A program made the translations under genes and the position numbers. From positions 744,001-808,000 of the forward strand of contig REGP01000002.1 in the NCBI GenBank assembly GCA_004134995.1: a stretch of DNA of 64,000 bases, read 5' to 3'. This document shows, in pieces, positions 7,501 to 15,699 of the stretch. Every line of letters begins with the position of its first letter. Positions within the stretch are counted from its first letter, which is position 1. The DNA comes from Oxalobacteraceae bacterium CAVE-383 (GTDB lineage Bacteria; Pseudomonadota; Gammaproteobacteria; Burkholderiales; Burkholderiaceae_D). Below the pieces are notes generated by a model that saw nothing but the letters and a program-made list of their open reading frames with translations, did not search any database and had not been told where the DNA came from.

Positions 7501-9285
7501 TTAATTATTTTTGATTTGATACGCATCTTGGTTACGCCAAGCGCTAACTAACGGTTGATAGTCCTCTTCTTGCACAGACCTTGCCCAATTTTTAGATACT
7601 TGTGGATCTTTACTATCTGGAAAATTCTCACTCTTTGGTAGCTTGAAACGACAACGCATTGGCATTTTTGCTGCTTCGCCAGCAATGATCGCTTCACCAG
7701 TTCTAAGGACTGGAAGACTATCGACAATTCCGGAAATCCCTTCCGACATTGAAGATTTGACTCTATTTCTATCGATAGAATTATTGATGCGAAGGGCAAG
7801 TAGCGTTCCACATTGGGACAAAATTGTTTCATCGATCTCGGAAGGACGTTGGCTAACTAACATTAAGCCGACTCCAAATTTACGACCTTCCTTCGCTATT
7901 TTTTGAACCATCGCTTTTGCAAGTCCTGAAGCATCTCCTCCAAGATAACGATGGGCCTCTTCCAAAACAAGAAGCAATGGACGTTCCTTCATACCGACCT
8001 TTTGATTTCTTCCCCATAGAGCGGATTCAAACAAAATATCGAGAACAGATCCTAAAAGTAGATCGAGCCTAGATGATGGCATTCCAGACAGATCTAAAAT
8101 CGTTATAGGTTTTTCGTGTCCAACCCAGTCTTTAATTAATTCTGGAAGGTCTTTTTGAATGGCCAATTTTTCGTCAGGCTCCCATTCACCGGGCGAAAGA
8201 AAAAATGAATATTGATTATCAAGCAGGCGAGATCGCATTAAATCTAATTGCTTTTTGATTTTCCCGCCTTCTCCTTTATGAGGAGGATTTGATGCGGCTC
8301 CCGGGGGTGTAAACTTAGGCGGTATTAATTTTGAGGCATCGCCTTTCTCGGAAAATGCTGGAGTAGTTTTTTCTTTGTCCTCCCAATTTGCATTATCGTG
8401 CACCATTAAGTCGTACCAGATTTTTTTTAATCTAAATGGTAACGGCGTAAACGCAGTAATCCTATCAACGTCAATATCTTTTAAATTATGGAGCCGCACA
8501 AATTCTTGTTTGTCTTCAATAATTTTATCTAAGATCAGACTCTTATTCGCTTCCCCAATGTTTCCGCACAAAAAATCTATAAGGCTATCCGGTGATACAC
8601 ACCAATAAGGAATCTGCAAAGGCTTCTCATTTTTTCTTGGAAGAATAGAAAAGACCGAGGCAATATCCCCGAGAGCGGCAGAATATTCACCATGTATATC
8701 GATGAGTACGATTCTTGAAGCAGGCAGGCGGATTTCTCCGTGTTCATTCGTAACAATTGACCTTAATAAGCTCGATACACTAGTTGATTTACCGGACCCG
8801 GTAGATCCGAGAACCGCGGAGTGTCGTGTTACTAGCTTATCCAAATCAAGACTAACCTTGATGCTGTCTGAACTGGAGAGATTTCCAATGATTATTTGAC
8901 CTGTATCGGCTTCACCGTAAATCTTTTTTAAGTCAGATTCCGTAACAAGATGGGCTTCATCATTGATACTAGGGTATTGACTAATTCCTCGTTCAAATTC
9001 CTTTCCGATGGTCTCGCCAACTAGTTCTACTTTTAGCCAACGACGGTCTGTTTTGAAGATGGTTTCATTATCTTCTAGACGCGAAGATTCGCTGGTTTCG
9101 GCGATTAGGCCATATAAGTCGTTATAGCCTTGTGGAATTCGAACAAAACTTCCGACTTGTCCGACTCGATGTGTTTTGCCTCCAATTACAAGAAGTCCAG
9201 AACTAACTTGTGGCGTTAATTCGATTAGCAGTGATGACCCTGCGACGGAACTTACCGTTCCCAGATAAGTAGGCGCCTTATTCAT
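7501..9285 (-). CDS. herA: HerA-type ATPase of a SIR2-HerA antiphage system
   Basis: I start the gene at the ATG at 9285 because the conserved HerA-HAS beta-barrel begins right there (YLGTVSSVAGSSLLIEL, then KTHRVGQVGSFVRIPQGYNDLYGLI). A GTG at 9333 or an ATG at 9318 would add residues inside the upstream gene. The 594-residue product has Walker A VLGSTGSGKST (about 158-168), Walker B LLLVLEEAHRYLGG and a sensor-like LVSQRPSEIDETIL. HerA forms hexameric motors. Paired with SIR2 it makes a large defence complex that degrades NAD and/or nucleic acid on infection. The start overlaps the SIR2 stop by 8 bases, so translation is coupled. An unusual Pro/Gly-rich insert (GAASNPPHKGEGG) lies near 8264-8310. 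Confidence 0.9.
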   Translation of the reverse strand: MNKAPTYLGTVSSVAGSSLLIELTPQVSSGLLVIGGKTHRVGQVGSFVRIPQGYNDLYGLIAETSESSRLEDNETIFKTDRRWLKVELVGETIGKEFERGISQYPSINDEAHLVTESDLKKIYGEADTGQIIIGNLSSSDSIKVSLDLDKLVTRHSAVLGSTGSGKSTSVSSLLRSIVTNEHGEIRLPASRIVLIDIHGEYSAALGDIASVFSILPRKNEKPLQIPYWCVSPDSLIDFLCGNIGEANKSLILDKIIEDKQEFVRLHNLKDIDVDRITAFTPLPFRLKKIWYDLMVHDNANWEDKEKTTPAFSEKGDASKLIPPKFTPPGAASNPPHKGEGGKIKKQLDLMRSRLLDNQYSFFLSPGEWEPDEKLAIQKDLPELIKDWVGHEKPITILDLSGMPSSRLDLLLGSVLDILFESALWGRNQKVGMKERPLLLVLEEAHRYLGGDASGLAKAMVQKIAKEGRKFGVGLMLVSQRPSEIDETILSQCGTLLALRINNSIDRNRVKSSMSEGISGIVDSLPVLRTGEAIIAGEAAKMPMRCRFKLPKSENFPDSKDPQVSKNWARSVQEEDYQPLVSAWRNQDAYQIKNN

Positions 9286-10456
9286 CTGAGGCGATTTCCG
9301 GTAAAGCGGCGGAAGCATTTTTTGTTTTTCCACCGCCTGACTTCGCTAAAAAACGTGCGAACTTCTTGAAATCGCCTAATACAAATTTATTATCTTGCCA
9401 GTATTCTTCTCGAATGAGATCCCAATTTTTGCTTGGAGGGTCGCCCAATTTCCACGGTGCTTCTATGCCATTGATAATTGCTCCGTCACGGCAATATAAA
9501 CTCATATTCGGGCAGCGTAGAGCTACATTGGCGGCATGCCGCTCGTCGGATAGATTTTGAAATTGAAAAGCCAAGATTGCAGCTGATGCATTTGAAGACA
9601 TACATTCGCCCAACTTGGCTGATATATGTTTATCTGCGAATGAAAAACCACAGGCGATTAGAATCGTATCGGGCTCGGACAGGAAATTTTTTAATCTTTC
9701 AAATAAAGAAGAAAAAGGAGCTGATTGTGTTTGGTCATATTTAATGTGTGATGGATAAACCATGGACGTTCCTTCGTCGGATGGAGTTCTCACGATTTCA
9801 CCCAAGGGGCTACGAGACCAGCCGATTGAGCCATGAAGTTTCCAGAGTCGAGTCCACCGAGCTGGCAAGTCATTGTTAGCTATACTCGACGGGTCAAAGA
9901 AGCCTGTTTTAGAACCTGAAAATCCATCAAAATACGGAGACCTTACTCTTTCCATTGCTTCTTCAAAAAGAAGATCATAGTTCGTGGTGAATATTTCCAC
10001 GGCATAGGATCTATTTATCCCGTTAATCCAAGAAACTATATCGGAATAGGGATTATCACCACTCGGTAAAGGCTTGCTTACTACTTCTTTTATTGAAGCG
10101 CATATCTTCTTCGATAAAACCTCAAAGTCAGTTGCATCTAGTCCATGAATCTTCGAAGTACCTATTACATCGGCGAGTGCTCGTACTCGCGATAGGACGG
10201 ACTCAATGTTTGCATTCTCGATATCTTTTTCTATAGCTAAAAAAGCTTCTTTATATTCCGCCTGCAATGAATCTCGAACTATCTGGGTTAATCCAAGAAC
10301 ATTTGGAATTAACGAGACGTATTGCTCAGCTTCACCAACGTTGATGCTGACCGGTGCACCAGCGCCAACTAATAGTCCAATTTTTTTTCTGCCATGAGTG
10401 GCCAAATGTCTAAAATCAAATAAATATTGGTCCGGATTATGTGAGGTGTTATCCAT
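9278..10456 (-). CDS. SIR2-family NADase of a SIR2-HerA antiphage system
   Basis: A 392-residue SIR2-fold protein. The NAD-binding loop is IGLLVGAGAPVSINVGE (26-42). EIFTTNYDLLFEEA (154-167) carries the conserved Asn (N159), and LWKLHGSIGW (204-213) carries the candidate catalytic His (H208). ILIACGFSFADKHI (266-278) is the distal Rossmann strand typical of bacterial SIR2 defence proteins. It overlaps the herA-type gene downstream by 8 bases. In characterised SIR2-HerA systems the SIR2 subunit hydrolyses NAD, and some also show nuclease activity, after phage sensing, causing abortive infection. The start at 10456 has only a weak ribosome site. The promoter should lie in 10457-10760, shared with the divergent HEPN gene. 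Confidence 0.92.
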   Translation of the reverse strand: MDNTSHNPDQYLFDFRHLATHGRKKIGLLVGAGAPVSINVGEAEQYVSLIPNVLGLTQIVRDSLQAEYKEAFLAIEKDIENANIESVLSRVRALADVIGTSKIHGLDATDFEVLSKKICASIKEVVSKPLPSGDNPYSDIVSWINGINRSYAVEIFTTNYDLLFEEAMERVRSPYFDGFSGSKTGFFDPSSIANNDLPARWTRLWKLHGSIGWSRSPLGEIVRTPSDEGTSMVYPSHIKYDQTQSAPFSSLFERLKNFLSEPDTILIACGFSFADKHISAKLGECMSSNASAAILAFQFQNLSDERHAANVALRCPNMSLYCRDGAIINGIEAPWKLGDPPSKNWDLIREEYWQDNKFVLGDFKKFARFLAKSGGGKTKNASAALPEIASDE

Positions 10457-10760
10457 GGATGTCTGAGCTTTTTAATGATTTTTATAATTGCTGAACATTT
10501 GCCGACTATATGTCATTTTTTATTTTTTTCTAAGCTAATCTTTTAAGCATTTAAAAATCGGAAAGTTTCCCATGTCAAGCATTTGCTTGTCATTCTGAAA
10601 ACATCGACAAGTTATTCTAAGAGGAACGGAACTCAATCTTGTCGATATTAAACATATCGGCTAAGCTCTTGTCGGGCCTATCGTCTAACGTTAGGATACG
10701 AGCTTTATTGTGACGTTTTTGACGTCTCCCTCATTCTCGAGAAGGTGGTTAAATTCCATC
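10457..10760. promoter_or_regulatory. Divergent control region with repeated CTTGTCG motifs
   Basis: This AT-rich gap separates the SIR2-HerA operon from the rightward HEPN gene. It contains CTTGTC at 10586, its inverse CGACAAG at 10605-10611, and CTTGTCG at 10638 and again at 10668, exactly 30 bases apart. Repeated and inverted copies between divergent genes suggest an operator, but no known regulator site is recognised and no adjacent regulator gene is evident. Confidence 0.4.
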
Positions 10761-11786
10761 ATGGCCCATAAAGAACTGAAGCGTTCAATTGCAAGATCAA
10801 ATGCATTTCGGGCTCTGCAGAAATCAATCGGTGGTGCCACTTCCTATTTGAATACCGTGGCGGTTTCACTTGAACTCACCGTACCGCAACCTATAACTCC
10901 TCCAACGACCCTCCATATTCCGTGGGCATGTCCAGCAACGGTGCAAAAGCGCCGTGACTTGGTTTCTCAAACGCGTAATTTTGTCTTGCGTTCCGTAATG
11001 ATTGCAGCTTGTGACGCTTTGGATTCCTTTATCCGAGAGTGGGCGTCCACGGATTGGTTAGCTTTTCCGCAATCCGCTATCAATATAGCTACCAAGGCAA
11101 CAACGAATTCTAACGGGAGGGAATGGTCGGTTTTTGATCGACTCAAAACTCTTGCAGATGTTTTGCAGGTCGACGATGTCGATGCCTATCTCGCTCTAGT
11201 CTCTCTTGGTTCACGTTGGCGTAACGCATTAGTGCACATGGGGAGGGCTAGGTTTGAGCTCGATAAGAACGTGCGTAGCATTTTAAAAAGCCCGAAGACC
11301 AAGCAGATTTTGGGAGTTAAAGCCGGTTTCGATATAACCGAAACAATAAAAAAATTTGATTCGGCTGAGGATCCTTCCTTAAAGGATGTCACGACAATTT
11401 TGGCGTATATGCAGGACGTTTGCCGGCAGTTGGATCAGGCTGCAATTTGTCGTGTTGCGGATACAGAAGATAAGGTGGAAGTGTTACTAAAGAATGCCTT
11501 AAAGATTCACTTTATAACAAGGGGCGAACTAGATGAGTTCTGGGGCATTCATCGTCCGAATGAATGGATTGGTGGTAGTGCAACTGCTTCGTATGCTGTT
11601 AAAGAGTGCATGAATACTCGTTTGCCGGAATATCAACCAAAATGGGAGCGTAAGTTTTCGAATTTGCTCAATTCCTTGGGATTTTCCATGTCGGAGCATC
11701 CCGTTTCGCATGAGATTTCATCTAAATGTGTTGGCTTCCTTGCGTCAATGTCAGCCTGCGATTTTGCGAAGGAGGTCGGACTTTAA
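10761..11786 (+). CDS. HEPN-motif protein divergent from SIR2-HerA
   Basis: I choose the ATG at 10761 (MAHKELKRSI), preceded at about 12 bases by gaaggtgg, over a GTG at 10710; the product is 341 residues. It is largely helical. The segment VSLGSRWRNALVHMGRARF contains R154-N-A-L-V-H159, the R-x4-H motif of HEPN ribonucleases, after a long helix-rich region (FVLRSVMIAACDALDSFIREW). HEPN proteins with this motif are metal-independent RNases in toxin-antitoxin and defence systems. The remainder is not recognised and there is no obvious antitoxin. Its place directly opposite SIR2-HerA hints at a linked role, but this is inference from position. Confidence 0.6.
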   Translation: MAHKELKRSIARSNAFRALQKSIGGATSYLNTVAVSLELTVPQPITPPTTLHIPWACPATVQKRRDLVSQTRNFVLRSVMIAACDALDSFIREWASTDWLAFPQSAINIATKATTNSNGREWSVFDRLKTLADVLQVDDVDAYLALVSLGSRWRNALVHMGRARFELDKNVRSILKSPKTKQILGVKAGFDITETIKKFDSAEDPSLKDVTTILAYMQDVCRQLDQAAICRVADTEDKVEVLLKNALKIHFITRGELDEFWGIHRPNEWIGGSATASYAVKECMNTRLPEYQPKWERKFSNLLNSLGFSMSEHPVSHEISSKCVGFLASMSACDFAKEVGL

Positions 11787-11802
11787 CAAGGTAAAACGTT
11801 AA

Positions 11803-11841
11803 ACAAAAAACCCGCATCAGCCAAAGGCCAAACGCGGGTTC
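11803..11841 (-). terminator. Rho-independent terminator after tRNA-Met
   Basis: Read leftwards, the arms aacccgc (11834-11840) and gcgggtt (11809-11815) form a 7-bp stem around an 18-base loop and run into a T-rich tail. It lies about 35 bases past the 3' end of tRNA-Met and also just after the convergent HEPN gene. Confidence 0.75.
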
Positions 11842-11875
11842 TCAGTCACAACAAATACTTCTTACAACAAATCCA

Positions 11876-11952
11876 TGGTGGTGATAGGTGGATTTGAACC
11901 ACCGACCCCAGCATTATGAGTGCTGTGCTCTAACCAACTGAGCTATATCACC
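11876..11952 (-). tRNA. tRNA-Met (CAT)
   Basis: Read on the minus strand from 11952, the sequence folds as a complete tRNA. The acceptor arm GGTGATA pairs with TATCACC, then comes discriminator A and an encoded CCA. The D-arm is AGCTCAGTTGGTTAGAGCA, the anticodon stem CAGCA/TGCTG holds loop CTCATAA with anticodon CAT, and the T-arm is GGTGG-TTCAAAT-CCACC. The acceptor fully pairs at position 1, so this is elongator rather than initiator Met. It is 77 bases with CCA. It borders the accessory block; I found no duplicated 3' end to mark it as an integration site. Confidence 0.93.
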
Positions 11953-12021
11953 AAAAGCAAGCCGGCAATTATGCTGCCTGTTCTGCTGCCTGTCAAGCCA
12001 AATTCCGCCCTGCCAGTCGGC

Positions 12022-12984
12022 CTAATCCGGCCCATCCATCGCCGTTTCCACCAGCCCCAGCACCTGCCGCGCCGCATCCCCATCCAGGCAATCGATCACA
12101 ATCCGCTCATCCATGCCCCGCAGCCACGTCAATTGCCGCTTGGCCAGCTGGCGCGTGGCGGCGATGCCTTTGTCGCGCAGGGTGGGGCGGTCGATGTGGC
12201 CGTCCAGGAATTCCCAGGCTTGCCGGTAGCCAACGCAGCGCATCGAGGGCAATCCGGGATGCAGATCGCCCCGGTCGCGCAGGGCGGCCACCTCCATGAG
12301 CAGTGCGTCGTCTTCCAGCATCTGGTCGAAGCGCTGGGCGATGCGTTCGTGCAGCACGCTGCGCTCGGATGGCTCCAGGGCGATCGGCAGCAGGCGGTAA
12401 GGCGCAGGGCCGGTGTTGCCGCCGTCGCCGGTCAGCAGGGCAGACATCGGCTGGCCGGTCAGTTCGATAATTTCCAGCGCCCGCTGGATGCGCTGGCTGT
12501 CCTTGGGCTTCAGGCGGGCGGCGGTAATCGGGTCCAGCAGGGCCAGCCGCGCATGCAGCGCCGGCACGCCCAGTGCGGCGGCTTCGGCGTCCAGGCGGGC
12601 GCGCAGGGCGGGGTCGGCAATGGGCAGGGCGTCCATGCCGTCGCGCAGCACCTTGAAATACAGCATGGTGCCGCCAACCAGCAAGGGCAGCTTGCCGCGG
12701 CCGGCGATGTCGGCGATGAGGCGCAGGGCGTCGTCGCGGAATTGCATCGCGGAATAGGCGTCGGTGGGCTCGATGATGTCGATCAGGTGGTGCGGAGCAA
12801 CGGCACGCTCGGCGGGGCTGGGCTTGGCGGTGCCGATGTCCATGCCGCGGTAGACCAGCGCCGAATCCACCGAGATGATTTCGCACGGGATATGGCGCGC
12901 AATTTCGAGCGCGGCGGCGGTTTTGCCCGAGGCGGTCGGGCCCATGATGGCGACGGCCAGCGGTGCGGGTGGGGAAGACGGCAT
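12022..12984 (-). CDS. miaA: tRNA dimethylallyltransferase
   Basis: A 320-residue protein that transfers a dimethylallyl group to N6 of A37 in tRNAs reading UNN codons. It begins (after SPPAPLAVA) with the P-loop [17 protein letters not shown], followed by the [17 protein letters not shown] substrate loop, [33 protein letters not shown] and the tRNA-binding [14 protein letters not shown]. Length and motifs are normal. It lies 18 bases downstream of mutL on the same strand, and mutL-miaA is a common proteobacterial pair, so cotranscription is likely. Confidence 0.97.
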   Translation of the reverse strand: MPSSPPAPLAVAIMGPTASGKTAAALEIARHIPCEIISVDSALVYRGMDIGTAKPSPAERAVAPHHLIDIIEPTDAYSAMQFRDDALRLIADIAGRGKLPLLVGGTMLYFKVLRDGMDALPIADPALRARLDAEAAALGVPALHARLALLDPITAARLKPKDSQRIQRALEIIELTGQPMSALLTGDGGNTGPAPYRLLPIALEPSERSVLHERIAQRFDQMLEDDALLMEVAALRDRGDLHPGLPSMRCVGYRQAWEFLDGHIDRPTLRDKGIAATRQLAKRQLTWLRGMDERIVIDCLDGDAARQVLGLVETAMDGPD

Positions 12985-13002
12985 GCGATGAAGGATGCGG
13001 GC

Positions 13003-14889
13003 TTACTGGCCGCGCATGAAGAGCTTGTCCAGATCGGACAGCGCCAGCTGGCTCCAGGTCGGCCGGCCGTGGTTGCATTGATCTGCCCGTTCGGTGGCTT
13101 CCATCTGGCGCAGCAGCGCGTTCATTTCGGTAATGCTGAGGTTGCGGTTGGCGCGCACGGCGGTATGGCAGGCCAGGGTGCCGAGCAGTTCGTTGCGGCG
13201 CTCCAGCAGCACGCGCGATCCGCCGTATTCCCGCACGTCGCGCAATACATCCCGCGCCAGGGTTTGCGCGTCGGCGTTCTTGAGCAGGGCCGGCACGGCG
13301 CGCACCGCCAGCGTGGTGGGGGACATCACGGCGATATCGAAGCCGAGCGCGCTCAGCGTTTCCTGATGTTCTTCGGCGGTGCCCACTTCGATGCCGTCGG
13401 CAAAGAAGGTGATGGGAATCAGCAAGGGCTGCACGTACATGGCGTCGCCGTCGAGCGCATTCTTGAGTTGTTCGTAGAGGATGCGTTCGTGCGCGGCGTG
13501 CATGTCCACCACCACCAGGCCCTTGGCGTTCTGCGCCAGCACGAATACGCCGTGCAGTTGCGCCAATGCGAAGCCGAGCGGGAATTCATGGTCGGGCAGG
13601 GGCGGGTTGGCTTCGCCGCCGTTGAATGCGGCCAGCGAGGCGATGCCGGATGTGGATGGCATGAATGGATTGAGCGGCGCGGCCCCGGCTTGCGCGGCAT
13701 CGTTCTGGAACAGCGCGCCATAGGCGGCCAGGCTTTGGCCCACGCCGGGCTGTTCGCCGAATTGGCGCGGGTATTGATTCGAAAATTGTGTGCCGAAGCT
13801 GGCCTGCTGCGGTTCCTGCCGCCATGCCAGCGTGCCGCCGCTGGAGGGCACCGGCGCGGGCGTGGCGCCGTGCGAGGTGGCGGAGGTTTGCGAGAGGGCG
13901 CGGCTGACGGCATGGAAAATGAATTGATGCACGGCGCGGCTGTCGCGGAAGCGCACTTCGATCTTGGAAGGATGGACGTTAACGTCCACCAGCGCCGGAT
14001 CCAGTTCCAGCATCAACACATACGAAGGGTAGCGGTCGCCGTGCAGCACGTCCTGGTAGGCGGAACGCACGGCGTGCATGAGCAGCTTGTCGCGCACGAA
14101 GCGGCCGTTGACGTAGAAGAACTGGCCGTCGGCGCGCGCCTTGGAGGCGGTCGGCAGGCCGGCGAAACCCACCAGCCGCAGCGGGCCGGCGCTTTCTTCC
14201 AGCGGCAGCCGGGCGGCGGCGAAGTCGTCGCCGAGGATCTGGGCGCAGCGCTTGTCGAGGCCGCCGATGTTCCAGTGGTCCACGGTTTTGCCGTTATGTG
14301 TCAGCGAAAATGTAACATCCGGCCGCGCCAGCGCAATGCGGCGCACGACTTCGGCGCAATGGCCGTATTCGGTCTGTTCGGATTTAAGGAATTTGCGGCG
14401 CGCCGGGGTGTTGAAATACAGGTCCTGCACGTCGACGGTGGTGCCGGTGGCGCCCGAAGCCGGCGTTGCGCTGGCGGCCAGCCCGCCGATTTCCCAGGCA
14501 TGGGCGGCGTCGGCGGTGCGGGTGGTGAGGGTCAGTTGCGCGACCGAGGCGATCGAGGCCAGCGCTTCCCCCCGAAAACCCAGCGTGGCGACGTTTTCCA
14601 GGTCGTGCAGGGAGGCGATCTTGGAGGTGGCGTGGCGCGCCAGGGCCAGCGGCAGTTGTTCCACGGCGATGCCGCGGCCGTTGTCGGAGACGGCAATGCG
14701 TTTCACGCCGCCCTGCTCCAGTCGGACAGTGATCTGGGTGGCGCCGGCGTCCAGCGCGTTCTCCAGCAATTCCTTGACCACGGCGGACGGGCGTTCCACA
14801 ACCTCGCCGGCAGCGATCTGTGAAATCAGCTGGTCGGGCAGCGCCTGGATGGTCGGATACTGGGATGTAACGGGGTGGACGGCATTCAT
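13003..14889 (-). CDS. mutL: DNA mismatch repair protein MutL
   Basis: A 628-residue MutL. The N-terminal GHKL ATPase carries VKELLENALDAGA, ISDNGRG-type VSDNGRGIAV and TLGFRGEALASIASV, with the FYFNTPARRKFL-like DLYFNTPARRKFLKS. After a variable linker (Pro/Ser/Gln-rich, about 330-430), the C-terminal domain holds DMHAAHERILYE, which fits the MutL endonuclease pattern DQHA-x2-E-x4-E with Met for Gln. It also has TLACHTAVRAN and QCNHGRPTW, the other metal-site motifs. This predicts a nicking MutL that works without MutH, as in most bacteria outside the Enterobacterales. It heads the mutL-miaA unit and is divergent from dedA. Confidence 0.97.
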   Translation of the reverse strand: MNAVHPVTSQYPTIQALPDQLISQIAAGEVVERPSAVVKELLENALDAGATQITVRLEQGGVKRIAVSDNGRGIAVEQLPLALARHATSKIASLHDLENVATLGFRGEALASIASVAQLTLTTRTADAAHAWEIGGLAASATPASGATGTTVDVQDLYFNTPARRKFLKSEQTEYGHCAEVVRRIALARPDVTFSLTHNGKTVDHWNIGGLDKRCAQILGDDFAAARLPLEESAGPLRLVGFAGLPTASKARADGQFFYVNGRFVRDKLLMHAVRSAYQDVLHGDRYPSYVLMLELDPALVDVNVHPSKIEVRFRDSRAVHQFIFHAVSRALSQTSATSHGATPAPVPSSGGTLAWRQEPQQASFGTQFSNQYPRQFGEQPGVGQSLAAYGALFQNDAAQAGAAPLNPFMPSTSGIASLAAFNGGEANPPLPDHEFPLGFALAQLHGVFVLAQNAKGLVVVDMHAAHERILYEQLKNALDGDAMYVQPLLIPITFFADGIEVGTAEEHQETLSALGFDIAVMSPTTLAVRAVPALLKNADAQTLARDVLRDVREYGGSRVLLERRNELLGTLACHTAVRANRNLSITEMNALLRQMEATERADQCNHGRPTWSQLALSDLDKLFMRGQ

Positions 14890-15016
14890 TTGGCGATTAT
14901 AGCGTTAGGGCCAATTCGTTTGTTGTATGATCTGATCGCGTTACCGCGGGCGAATGAACGCCTCGCGGCCGATATGCGGATATTGATGCGGTTCATTGTT
15001 CAAGTGTTGAGGCAAT

Positions 15017-15682
15017 ATGGATGTGGTGCAATTGCTGGAATTGTTGTTGCATGTCGATAAGTTTCTCGGAGTTTTGATACAGCAATACGGCGCGATGATT
15101 TACGTGGTGCTGTTTTTGATTGTTTTCTGCGAAACGGGGCTGGTGGTATTCCCGTTTCTGCCCGGCGATACCTTGTTGTTCATTGCCGGCGCGTTCTGCG
15201 CCGGCGGCGCGATGAATATCTGGGAGCTGATGGGCCTGCTGGTGGCCGCGGCGGTGATCGGCAATACGGTCAATTACTGGATCGGCAGCGCCATCGGCAA
15301 CAAGTTGCTGAGCGCGCATTACAGCTGGCTGAACCGCTGGATCGACCGCGGCGCCCTCAACAAGACCCACGCCTTTTACGAACATCACGGCGGCAAGACC
15401 ATCGTGCTGTCGCGCTTCGTGCCCATCGTGCGCACGTTCGCGCCGTTTGTGGCGGGCATGTCCAAGATGACGTTTTCCCGCTTCCAGCTCTTCAATGTGC
15501 TCGGCGCGCTGGCCTGGGTGGTGATGCTGGTGGTGGGCGGCTATTTCTTCGGCAATATTCCGCTGGTGCGTAAAAACCTGAATGTGATTGTGCTGCTCGG
15601 CGTGGCCGGCGCGCTGCTGCCCATCATGGTGGCGGCGCTGTGGCAGTTCTGGAAATTGACCCGCAGGAAGCGGGTCCTTTAA
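15017..15682 (+). CDS. DedA-family membrane protein
   Basis: A 221-residue inner-membrane protein with the DedA/SNARE-associated family hallmarks: VFCETGLVVFPFLPGDTLLF (about 38-57), VAAAVIGNTVNYWIGSAIG, then GGKTIVLSRFVPIVRTFAPF (about 123-142) and MTFSRFQLFNVLGALAW. It has four to five hydrophobic segments. DedA proteins act in membrane homeostasis, and some members are undecaprenyl-phosphate or phospholipid transporters. The ribosome site is gttgagg. It is divergent from mutL and convergent with the amidase gene, so it is monocistronic. Confidence 0.92.
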   Translation: MDVVQLLELLLHVDKFLGVLIQQYGAMIYVVLFLIVFCETGLVVFPFLPGDTLLFIAGAFCAGGAMNIWELMGLLVAAAVIGNTVNYWIGSAIGNKLLSAHYSWLNRWIDRGALNKTHAFYEHHGGKTIVLSRFVPIVRTFAPFVAGMSKMTFSRFQLFNVLGALAWVVMLVVGGYFFGNIPLVRKNLNVIVLLGVAGALLPIMVAALWQFWKLTRRKRVL

Positions 15683-15699
15683 CCTTTAAATATCCGGCC

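Noticed and set aside
11876..11952. tRNA-Met as attachment site of the left accessory block
   Set aside because: No duplicate of the tRNA 3' end and no integrase were found in 1-11800; a copy could lie outside the window.
11920..14823. A 967-codon frame on the + strand
   Set aside because: It is antisense to miaA and mutL and runs through tRNA-Met. Its low-complexity Gln/Gly/Ala/His translation is typical of the opposite strand of GC-rich genes.
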